Assembly: GCA_023375785.1 (NCBI GenBank)
Contig: SZWC01025324.1
Coordinates: forward strand, 1,542-25,501
Direction: 5' to 3'
Length of the DNA stretch: 23,960 nucleotides
Source: Penium margaritaceum
Lineage: Eukaryota > Streptophyta > Zygnematophyceae > Desmidiales > Peniaceae
Positions 10,198-18,540 of this stretch are shown piece after piece. A program made the translations under genes and the position numbers. The stretch's first letter is position 1, and every line of letters starts with the position of its first letter. The notes beneath the pieces were generated by a model. The model was given only the letters and a program-made list of their open reading frames with translations, had not been told where the DNA came from and did no database searches.

Positions 10198-10756
10198 NNN
10201 NNNNNNNNNNNNNNNNNNNNNNNNNNNNNNNNNNNNNNNNNNNNNNNNNNNNNNNNNNNNNNNNNNNNNNNNNNNNNNNNNNNNNNNNNNNNNNNNNNNN
10301 NNNNNNNNNNNNNNNNNNNNNNNNNNNNNNNNNNNNNNNNNNNNNNNNNNNNNNNNNNNNNNNNNNNNNNNNNNNNNNNNNNNNNNNNNNNNNNNNNNNN
10401 NNNNNNNNNNNNNNNNNNNNNNNNNNNNNNNNNNNNNNNNNNNNNNNNNNNNNNNNNNNNNNNNNNNNNNNNNNNNNNNNNNNNNNNNNNNNNNNNNNNN
10501 NNNNNNNNNNNNNNNNNNNNNNNNNNNNNNNNNNNNNNNNNNNNNNNNNNNNNNNNNNNNNNNNNNNNNNNNNNNNNNNNNNNNNNNNNNNNNNNNNNNN
10601 NNNNNNNNNNNNNNNNNNNNNNNNNNNNNNNNNNNNNNNNNNNNNNNNNNNNNNNNNNNNNNNNNNNNNNNNNNNNNNNNNNNNNNNNNNNNNNNNNNNN
10701 NNNNNNNNNNNNNNNNNNNNNNNNNNNNNNNNNNNNNNNNNNNNNNNNNNNNNNNN
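10198..10756. other. Assembly gap of 559 N
   Basis: The bases are unknown. The two edges are reverse complements of each other over 112 bp. No coding claim can be made across the gap. Confidence 0.98.
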
Positions 10757-10868
10757 TCAGCGTGCGTCGGCTCCACCGGACGACACTCCATCAGCGTCGA
10801 GTCTCGCCGTCAGTCATCTGCACGCCGATGTACACAAGCCGGGAGGACACAACAGAGCACAATGAGAG
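10757..10868 (-). repeat. Inverted copy of the LTR left end, right of the gap
   Basis: This is the exact reverse complement of 10086-10197. After it come ATGTG and CAAAAACCAACA (to 10885), the reverse complement of the LTR start, and then the sequence switches to forward LTR at 10886. Such a perfect palindrome around an N gap is typical of a gap-filling or scaffolding error, although a real inverted LTR copy cannot be excluded. Confidence 0.85.
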
Positions 10869-10885
10869 ATGTGCAAAAACCAACA

Positions 10886-11319
10886 TGCAGATGACTGACG
10901 GCGAGACTCGACGCTGATGGAGTGTCGTCCGGTGGAGCCGACGCACGCTGAGGTCTTCTCGCAGTTCGCAGGAGCCTCCTCTGTCCCGCGACGTGTTCAA
11001 CTCCATCGGCAGGCCTCCTCGGCGGTCGCGCTGCCGGCGGTCACGGCCACCGCAGTTGCTGTCTGTATGCGTCCAGCGCGTCCTATCGCGTCTGCATCAT
11101 CATGCGCTGCCTAGGGTCCTTGTTGCATGTTGCATGGCCCTGTTCGGCATCATAAACCATCGTAGGCACTGCTTGGGTTCAGGCCGCCATAACTCCTCGC
11201 TACTATTTTTCTAGCTGATTCTGACCGCACGGCTGCGTTCGCAGCGTCGGTATTATGGTATGGTCCAGTTTTCAGGCAAAACGGACGACGCCCGGGTTTT
11301 GGGCTGTCGGCCGTCTGGC
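10886..11319 (+). repeat. Partial element-2 type LTR, near-duplicate of 11379-11812
   Basis: This forward segment lacks the first 58 bp of the LTR and then follows the 5' LTR of element 2 closely, with scattered single-base differences, up to a single N at 11320. Directly after the N the full LTR starts again. It looks like an overlapping contig end that was joined and not merged. Confidence 0.8.
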
Positions 11320-11320
11320 N

Positions 11321-12110
11321 TGTTGGTTTTTGCTCTCATTGTGCTCTGTTGTGTCCTCCCGGCTTGTGTACATCGGCGTGCAGATGACTGACGGCGAGAC
11401 TCGACGCTGATGGAGTGTCGTCCGGTGGAGCCGACGCACGCTGAAGTCTTCTCGCAGTTCGCTGGAGCCTCCTCTGTCCGGCGACGTGTTCAGCTCCATC
11501 GGCAGGCCTCCTCGGCGGTCGCGCTGCCGGCGGTCACGGCCACCGCAGTTGCTGTCTGCATGCGTCCAGCGCGTCCTATCGCGTCTGCATCATCATGCGC
11601 TGCCTAGGGTCCTTGTTGCATGTTGCATGGCCCTGTTCGGCATCATAAACCATCGTAGGCACTGCTTGGGTTCAGGCCGCCATAACTCCTCGCTACTATT
11701 TTTCTAGCTGATTCTGACCGCACGGCTGCGTTCGCAGCGTCGGTATTATGGTATGGTCCAGTTTTCAGGCAAAACGAACGACGCCTGGGTTTTGGACTGT
11801 CGGCCGTCTGGCAGGCCTCACCGAGAAAACTGCCAGCCTGAAAATAGGTAATTTCTGATTGGCTGGTGAACTGAGTAACAAGCTCTACAGAGCTGGGGGG
11901 GAGGCTAGTTCTTGGAGGGGTCTCCCATTGTGTCTCATTGTTCATTCCTAATCAGTCTTTTCCAGTTTTCAGCTGCTTTCTGGCGCTAACACTGGCGCGC
12001 GCACTTCGGAGTAACAAACCCAGAGCTTCCAGACTTAGGCTCTAGAGCAGCAGACTGAGGGGGCAGCAGACTTAAGCAACGAGCGTGGAAACCCGCACGC
12101 TGCATCAACA
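11321..12110 (+). repeat. 5' LTR of element 2
   Basis: It runs from TGTTGGTTTTTG to CATCAACA, with TGTTG and CAACA as inverted ends. It matches 19879-20659 along most of its length. About 26 bp including CTACTATTTTTCTAG (around 11690) is absent from the 3' LTR. The right end is set by the point where the two LTRs stop matching. The primer site lies 38 bp further on, a wider gap than usual for copia elements. Confidence 0.9.
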
Positions 12111-12148
12111 ACGCATGCTGCCACAACCTGCCGCTTAGATTTATAGCT

Positions 12149-12161
12149 TGGTATCAGAGCC
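12149..12161 (+). other. Primer-binding site of element 2 (initiator Met-tRNA)
   Basis: TGGTATCAGAGCC matches the 3' end of plant-type initiator Met-tRNA. It carries one more matching base than the element-1 site. It lies 38 bp after the LTR end rather than the usual few bases. Confidence 0.9.
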
Positions 12162-12212
12162 AGAGCGTAGCAGCAGCAGCAGAAGACTGGCGTACAGGTG
12201 CCAGACAACGCC

Positions 12213-12351
12213 GGCGGATCTCCATACGCGCCAGTGCAGGGGAAATGCTGCCGGATTTTTCCCGGCAGCATTGATCCGCCTAGTGGCGGCGTCAGAATTT
12301 TTCCCACGGCCACTGGGCCAGGGGAAATGCTGCTGGATTTTTCCGGCAGCA
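12213..12351 (+). other. Repeated stem-loops after the primer site (candidate packaging or dimer signal)
   Basis: A perfect 11-bp hairpin (AATGCTGCCGG 12244-12254, CCGGCAGCATT 12262-12272) has the loop ATTTTTC. It is enclosed by a longer-range 8-bp stem, GGCGGATC (12213-12220) with GATCCGCC (12273-12280). A small hairpin CCGCC-TAGT-GGCGG follows. The first hairpin is then repeated at 12328-12351 with one G-U pair and loop ATTTTT. Both main hairpins are preceded by GGGGAAA. The position between primer site and gag is where retroelement RNA packaging and dimerisation signals lie. The role is inferred. Confidence 0.55.
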
Positions 12352-12452
12352 CTGACCCCCCGTTGGACGCGAGGAGGTGAGCGGCCAGCCACGTCAGGCG
12401 CTTGCTGGCAACGACGCACGCGGCGACGTCCTCCAGGTGTGACTGACAGAAG

Positions 12453-12673
12453 CAGCTAGCAGCAGCAGCAGCAGCTTACAGTAGCACACAGCAGCAGCTT
12501 GCAGCAGCAGCAACTTGTAGCAGCAGTAGCAGCAGCTCCCTGCAGTAGCAGCTGCAAGCAAGCAGCAACAGCAAGCAGCAGCTGCAGCAGCGTGCAGCAA
12601 CAGCAGCAGCCGCAGCAGCGAGCCACAACAGCAGCAGCAGCTGCCCGCAGCGGCTGCTGCTGCTCGTAGCCCG
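12453..12673 (+). repeat. CAG/AGC trinucleotide-rich leader tract, first block
   Basis: Imperfect CAG repeats broken by TAG, TTG, CAA and CTG variants run from just after a CCTCCAGGTGTGACTGACAG segment into the 28-bp array. The sequence is open in several frames on both strands for trivial compositional reasons. I do not call a gene here. Confidence 0.8.
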
Positions 12674-12888
12674 CAGCGAGCAGCAGCTTGCTGCTGCCAG
12701 CGAGCAGCAGCCCGCTGCTCGCTGCCAGCGAGCAGCAGCCGGCTGCTCGCAGCCAGCGAGCAACAGCCCGCTGCTCACTGTCAGCGAGCAGCAGCCCGCT
12801 GCTCGCTGCCAGCGAGCAGCAGCTGGCTGGTCGCTGCGAGCGAGCAGTAGCCCGCTGCTCGCTGCCAGCGAGCAGCTGCCCGCTGGGA
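12674..12888 (+). repeat. Tandem array of a 28-bp self-complementary unit
   Basis: About seven copies follow a shorter 24-bp copy. Starts are at 12674, 12698, 12726, 12754, 12782, 12810, 12838 and 12866 (last one partial). The unit begins CAGCGAGCAGCAGCCCGCTG and ends CTCGCTGC. Its halves are reverse complements (GCAGCGAGCAGC and GCTGCTCGCTGC), so every unit can form a hairpin of about 12 bp. Neighbouring units can also pair with each other. Confidence 0.85.
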
Positions 12889-12954
12889 CAGAGAAAACCA
12901 AAAAAAAAGGCAAGAGAAAACAAAAAATCCCCCAACCCCACAACGTGCAGCAAC
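12889..12954 (+). other. A-rich interruption between leader repeats
   Basis: A purine/A-rich stretch with runs of A (AAAACCAAAAAAAAAGGC type) and a run of C separates the palindromic array from the second CAG block. I see no gene or motif in it. Confidence 0.5.
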
Positions 12955-13253
12955 AGCCCGCAGTAGCAGCAAGCTGCAGCTGCAGCACGCCGTAGCTCCA
13001 GCAGCATGCAACACCGTGCAGTAGCGTGTAGCAGCAACAGCAACAGTAGCAGCATGCAGCAATGTGCAGCAGCAGCAGCAGCAGCGGCAGTAGCACCACC
13101 ACCAGGAGCAGCAGCAGCAGCGGCAGCAGCACCAGTAACAGCAGCAGCAACTGCAGCGGCTGCAACACCAGCAGCAGCAGCAGTGGCAGCAGCAGCGGCA
13201 GCAGCAACAGCAGCAGCAGCAGCAACTTCAGCGGCTGCAGCAGCAACAGCTGC
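12955..13253 (+). repeat. CAG/GCA trinucleotide-rich leader tract, second block
   Basis: Long imperfect CAG repeats with interspersed GCGGCA and ACCACC triplets run up to the TGACGTCA cluster. One + frame from 13006 is open and would be Ala-rich, but its composition explains this. Its stop lies before the gag ATG at 13451, in another frame. Confidence 0.8.
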
Positions 13254-13408
13254 TGACGTCAGCACCTCTCTGCTGACGTCACTGCTGACGTCACTGCTGA
13301 TGTCATCAATAAAAAAACACGAAACCAAGAGGGGGACAACAGCAACACTGACACTCAGTAGTCTTTGCTGACGGTAGCTATCCGCGGCTGACGTCACTTC
13401 TGACATCA
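13254..13408 (+). promoter_or_regulatory. Cluster of TGACGTCA (bZIP/CRE-type) sites upstream of gag
   Basis: The perfect palindrome TGACGTCA occurs at 13254-13261, 13274-13281, 13286-13293 and 13389-13396. One-mismatch copies are TGATGTCA at 13298-13305 and TGACATCA at 13401-13408. Three of the sites are exactly 12 bp apart within a TGCTGACGTCAC repeat. TGACGTCA is the classic site of TGA/CREB-type bZIP factors. In this position it could act as an internal enhancer, but no function is shown. Confidence 0.6.
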
Positions 13409-13450
13409 GCAGCATATACACACACAAAAAAAACAAAGGGACACACGCCC

Positions 13451-15341
13451 ATGGCTGATAGTCCTAGTCAGGAGGGGTCCTCCTCTCTTGGAGGGACCCC
13501 TACCTCCCCTTTCTTGCAACGCCTGCAGCAGCACGAGCACCAGCCGCAGCAACAGCAGCAGCAGCGGCAGTAGCAGCACCTACAACAGCAGCAGCCGCAG
13601 CAGCAGCAGCAGCAGCAACGGCAGTAGCAGCAGCGGCAGCAACCGTTGCAGCAGCAGTAGTCGCCGCAGTAACAATAGCGGCAGCAGTAGTAGCAACAGC
13701 AACAGTAGCAGCAACAGCAGCAGCAGGAGCAATAGCAGTAGTAGTAGCAGCAGCAACAGCACCAGCAGCACTAGCAGCAGCCGCAGCAGCTGCCACTGCC
13801 GCAGCGGCAGCAGCAGCAGCAGCCCACTCGTATCGTTGGCGGCAATCCTGACCCCCTCGTTGCTCTTCAGCAGCAGCTCGCCGCCTTGACGCAGTAGCGT
13901 GCAGCGCTCCAGCCAGTAGCCTCCCAGTCTCCCACCAGTGTGCCACCGTCGTTCGTCCCTCTAGGGCATGCCAGTCAAGCCGTGTCTGCTGCCACATACT
14001 ACCTGGCACAGCAGCAGACTCAGCGCCAGCGGCAAACAGTGACCTCCGTCCTTGGCCCCACTCTGGGTGTCGGCCGGAGGCAGATGGACTTTGAGATGCC
14101 GCCGCCGCCGCTTCAGGCCAGCGAGCAGTTCCGGAGCTGGGAGCTCAGCTTCCGGATCTGGGTGCAAGGGGAGGGGCTGTGGGCATACTACACCCTCCCT
14201 TACGACCCCACCCAGGCCGACCAGCTGTATGACGCTGGTCGCGCTGTTCGGGCCCTTGTCCCAGTCGCCCCTCCGCCTTCCCGCCTGGCCCTAGAGCCTT
14301 TCCTCGGCGACTTCATCACTGGCTACACTCTAGACCCTGCAGCCGCCTGGCACGTCCTCACCAGGCCCCATCGCCTGTCCAGCGACGCTGAGCTCAGCCG
14401 TTTGCTCCGGGAGTTCAACTCCCTGCACATTGAAGAGACAGAGACTGTCACTGCCTACTGGCAGCGGGCAGAGGATATCCTTCGTCGTCTCGGCACATCT
14501 GCTCCGCCTCCTCTGTCCGCGCTTCTCACCATCAAGCGCGGCACCACCAGCGCGTACGCAGACGTCTTCGTCCATTACCCCCAGGACGTTCTCTCCACCA
14601 TGGCGGCCCAGGGCACCCTCATGCCCTGGGCGTACGAGCTTTTCCTCCGCATTGAGGAAGCTCACCAGGAGTCCCAGCTCCATCGCATGGAGGCTCTTGC
14701 ATCCCTTGCCGTCGCCTCCCCTGCCGTTGCCTCCGTGGCTGTCGCCTCCCTCCTCGTCTTCGGGAAAGAAGAAGAAGCGCCGGAACAAGAAAGGCAAGGG
14801 TCCGTCGCAGCAACAGCAGCAGCAGCAGTCGTCGACCGGGTCTGGCGGTGGTGGCTCGGTCTGCCACAACTGTGGCCAGCCCGGGCACGGGTGGTACACA
14901 TGCCCTTTCCCGACGGACAAGGCGCGCGTCATCGCCACCCTGCATCGCCAGCGGGAGCGCCGTCTCGCCTCTACCGCCATCGCTAGTGCTGGCCCTGACA
15001 CTCCGATCTCGTCCAGTAGCTCTGCCACTCCGACAGCTCCGCCGGTCCCGCACACACCCGCCCCACAGCAGTACTACTCACAGCCATCGGCGCTTCCGCT
15101 TCCTTTGCCGGCTCCGTCCTCCTCCCACCCGGGCTCCGGCGCCGTCACTCCGCACTCCGCCTACCATCCCGGGCCGTCCTCCCGTGAGTGTCAGCTGGAG
15201 CAGTACCTCGCGCTCCAGCTTGGCCTGCCTCGCCCTCCTCCCCAGGGAAGTGCGAGTTGCGTCACGTCCTGCCATCCTGCCCAGCCCTGCATGACTGAGA
15301 CTGAGCTGCGATCCTGCTCCGTTTCTTCGTCTGTCTCGTAG
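13451..15341 (+). pseudogene. gag: Gag of element 2, Gln-rich N-terminus, stops and a frame change
   Basis: I chose ATG 13451 because it has a good context (CCCATGG) and shares the frame of the Gag core. The first 23 codons are unique sequence. A Gln-rich tract follows to about 13820, containing 13 TAG and 1 TAA codons, all one C-to-T change from CAG or CAA and none TGA. The frame then stays open through the Gag core, which has SWELSFRIWVQGEGLWAYY and EFNSLHIEETETVTAYW. Near 14750 the frame changes by one base in a Ser-rich linker, giving a Lys/Arg-rich basic patch, a second Gln run and the CCHC zinc knuckle at 14862-14903. The Pro/Ser-rich tail ends at TAG 15339-15341. Pol continues in the same frame after that stop. 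Confidence 0.82.
14862..14903 (+). other. CCHC zinc knuckle of element 2 Gag
   Basis: CHNCGQPGHGWYTC is a perfect C-x2-C-x4-H-x4-C knuckle. It follows a basic KKKKRRNKKGKG patch, as expected for a nucleocapsid that binds RNA. Confidence 0.93.
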
Positions 15342-16381
15342 TCTCCCGTAGTATCCTCCACCCCCTTCCTTGATGACATTACGTGGCTTGACGATTGGCA
15401 GTCTCGTTTTGCGCCCCCTTCCACCTCGTCCGCGTCCCTTGCTTACTGCCATGTGACTGTTAGCGATCTGGCGACCCCTGTCCAGGACCCTGCTGAGACC
15501 TGGATCATCAACTCCGGGGCCACGCATCACATGACGGCCTCTTGCGAGGCCTTCAGTGTGCTCGAACCTATAGGCGATGTCTCCGGTGTCTGGACAGGCT
15601 TCGGACAAGTGTTGCCGGTCCGTGGTGTTGGCGTCGTTTGTTTCCGTGGTCCTGCCGGTGACGTCTTTCTGACCGATGTCCTCTTCGTCCCTGGTCTCGA
15701 GCTCAGCCTCTGGTGTTGGCACTTTGTCGTTGCGTCCGTCTGGTCCTGTCGTACTGCACGCCACCGCCCGTGGCAACCTGTGGCATGTTCCTCGCCTCTC
15801 TTCTTCCTCTCCCGTATCTTCCCCGTCGGCCGCCACAGGCCATGTGTTTGTCACCAGTACGCTTTCTCCTCAGCACACCCGCCTCTTGCATCGCCGCCTT
15901 TGCCACGTCCACTCTGCCACCGTAGACAGCATGCTCCACACCCAGCCGGCCAAGGGCCTTGACCCGGAGACTTTCCCTCTCCCGTGCCTCATTGAGTGCA
16001 TTGACTGCGCTCAACGGAAGATGCACCGGTCCACGTACCCCTTGTCTTCCTCCCGTGCGTCCGCCCCTCTCGACCTTGTCCAATCGGACGTCATGGGCCC
16101 TCTCCCCACTGCGTCCGTCGGTGAGCATGGCCGCTATGTCCTCACCCTTACGGATGACAATTCTCGCTACCGCTGGGTCTTCTGCCTCCGGCAGAAGAGC
16201 GATGTCGCCCGCGCCATTCAGGACTGGCTTGTCCTCGCAGAGTGCGAGTGTGGCCGCCTTCTTTGCCGCTTTTGCTCCGATCGCGGCGGGGAGTACATGG
16301 GTGAGGCCACGACCTTTCTCGCTTCCCGCGAGATCCACCATGAGACGTCTGCGCCCTACACACTCGCCCAGAACGGCGTCT

Positions 16382-17046
16382 CCGAGCGGTGGAACCGTAC
16401 CATGGCCGACGCCGTCCACACCATGCGGGTCGAGTCCGGTCTTTCGGATGGCTTCTATTTTGAAGCCATGGCCTACATGACCTGGGTCTGGAACCGGATT
16501 CCCCACGGTCCCCTTCCCCGCCAGTCCACGCCCTACCAGCACTGGTGCGGTCGGCGCGCTGATCTCCGCCCGGCTCGCGTCTGGGGCTGCGTAGCCATTG
16601 TGTGGCTACCCGTCCCACAGCAGGGTGGCAAGCTCGCCCCCCGCGGACGCCCCTGCACCTTCCTCGGCGTGTCTCGTCAGTCCAAGGCCTGGCGCTTCTG
16701 GGACCCGTCCCGGNCCGAGCGGTGGAACCGTACCATGGCCGACGCCGTCCGCACCATGCGGGTCGAGTCCGGTCTTTCCGATGGCTTCTATTTTGAAGCC
16801 ATGGCCTACATGACCTGGGTCTGGAACCGGATTCCCCACGGTCCCCTTCCCCGCCAGTCCACGCCCTACCAGCACTGGTGCGGTCGGCGCGCTGATCTCC
16901 GCCCGGCTCGCGTCTGGGGCTGCGTAGCCATTGTGTGGCTACCCGTCCCACAGCAGGGTGGCAAGCTCGCCCCCCGCGGATGCCCCTGCACCTTCCTCGG
17001 CGTGTCTCGTCAATCCAAGGCCTGACGCTTCTGGGACCCGTCCCGG
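16382..17046 (+). repeat. Direct duplication of 332 bp around a single N
   Basis: Positions 16382-16713 are repeated at 16715-17046 with five single-base differences, separated by one N at 16714. The duplicated part covers the integrase from the catalytic Glu onward. The offset of 333 keeps the reading frame. The join looks like two overlapping contig ends, possibly from two alleles or copies. Confidence 0.92.
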
Positions 17047-17211
17047 CACTGCATCGTCGAGTCGCGCGATGCCCTCTTCTTCAAGGAGCTATTTCCCCGC
17101 GACCTCATTCACTCCGGCTCGTCCGTGTCCCTTCCGTCGCGTGGAGGAGTGGTGAGTCCGTCCTCCGTCCTGTCGCTTCTGGGTGACACAACACTCTGTC
17201 CCTTGAGCCAG

Positions 17212-17716
17212 CAGCCCCAGTCACGTCCGCTGGCCCCTCGGGGCCAGCAGTCCCCGCCGCGTCCGCTGGTCCCTTGGGGCCAGCAGTCCCCGCCGCGTCC
17301 GCTGGCCCCTCGGGGCCAGCATTCCCCGCCGCGTCAGCTGGCCCCTCCGGACCAGCAGTCCCGGTCGCGCCCGCTGGCCCCTCCGGACCAGCAGCCCCGG
17401 TAGTGTCCGCTTGCCCCTTCGGGCCAGCAGCCCCAGTCGCATCCGCGGGCCCCTCGAGGCCAGCAGTCCCCGCCGTGTCCGCTGGCCCCTCTGGACCAGC
17501 AGCCCCGGTCGTGTCCGCTGGCCCCTTCCGGGCCAGCAACCCCAGTCGCGTCCGCTGGCCCCTCGGGGCCAGCAGTCCCCACCTCGTCCGCTGGCCCCTC
17601 CGGACCAGCAGTCCCGGTCACGTCCGCTGGCCCCTCCGTGCGAGCAGCCCCAGTCGCCTCCGCTGGCCCCTCCGAGCCAGCAGCGCCTATTGCGTCCGCT
17701 GGCTCCCCCGGGCCAC
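17212..17716 (+). repeat. 36-bp minisatellite in the integrase-RT linker of element 2
   Basis: Fourteen tandem units begin CAGTCCCCGCCGCGTCCGCT or close variants and end in GGCCAG. All are 36 bp except the ninth (17500-17536), which has one extra base and shifts the frame. In one frame each unit encodes 12 residues of the pattern SAGPSGPAxPxA. Pro/Ala/Gly-rich repeats suggest a flexible spacer. Element 1 has a Ser/Pro-rich but non-repetitive linker at the same place. Confidence 0.9.
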
Positions 17717-18301
17717 TAGCCCCGTCCGCCTCCGTTGGCACGTCGAACTTAGTGCCATCTCCTGCCCGATCGCGCTACACACGTGGCCCAGGCGGCAGCC
17801 TCCGACCTCGGCCGATAGTGAGCGAGAGACCGTCGCACCGCGTCCTGTGGCGCCTCCACCCCCTGTGACTCCACGTGTCTCCTCCACTCCCACGGTCGTG
17901 AGTGGGGACCCTGCACTAAGGCTCTCGGCCTCACCACCTCGGCCATCATCTCCAACCTTCACCCGGGCTCTACACTGGGCTACGCCATGCTTCATCACGA
18001 GCATCGGCATGCTGTCATGGCTGCACTCGCCCGCATCCCACCTAGAGCTCGTGATGCACACGCCCTCTCAGTCCGGTCCACAGCACGCCCGGAGGACCCA
18101 GCCACCCTACGCGAGGCTCGAGCCTCTCCTGAGGCCGCACATTGGGATGCTGCCTGCGCCAAGGAGCTCGCTGCTATCTGGCAGCACCACGTGTATGACC
18201 TCGTCGACCTCCCTCCAGGTCGGAAGGCCATTGGCGCCAAGTGGGTCTTGCGGCGCAAGTGGAAGCCTGACGGGTCCTTGGACAAGTACAAGGCCCGCCT
18301 T

Positions 18302-18540
18302 ACAGCAAAGGGGTTTGCTCAGGTCCCTGGGGTCGACTACGACCAGATCTTCGCCCCTGTTGGTCGGTTCTCCACTAGCCGGGCGCTCTTTAGCCTGGTT
18401 GCCCAGCATGGGTGGGAGCTNACAGCAAAGGGGTTTGCTCAGGTCCCTGGGGTCGACTACGACCAGATCTTCGCCCCAGTCGGTCGGTTCTCCACTAGCC
18501 GGGCGCTCTTCAGCCTGGTTGCCAAGCATGGGTGGGAGCT
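18302..18540 (+). repeat. Direct duplication of 119 bp around a single N
   Basis: Positions 18302-18420 recur at 18422-18540 with four base differences, separated by N at 18421. The duplicated part encodes the RT N-terminal stretch beginning TAKGFAQVPGVDY. The offset of 120 keeps the frame, so the translation simply carries the block twice. This is best read as an unmerged overlap. Confidence 0.92.

Noticed and set aside
12674..12888. CRISPR array
   Set aside because: The 28-bp units follow each other directly with no spacers, inside a eukaryotic retroelement leader.
12456..13436. Long - strand Ala/Leu-rich frames opposite the CAG repeats
   Set aside because: CAG/CTG repeats leave several frames open on both strands; there is no motif or sensible start.
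13488..13889. Ser-rich frame (AGC/AGT) as the real N-terminus of Gag
   Set aside because: It has no ATG and is not in the frame of the Gag core. ATG 13451 and the core share the Gln frame. I keep it only as a possible reason why C-to-T changes are tolerated.
16715..17025. True second integrase copy in pol
   Set aside because: It is an exact-phase duplication at a single N with few differences, better explained by an unmerged contig overlap.
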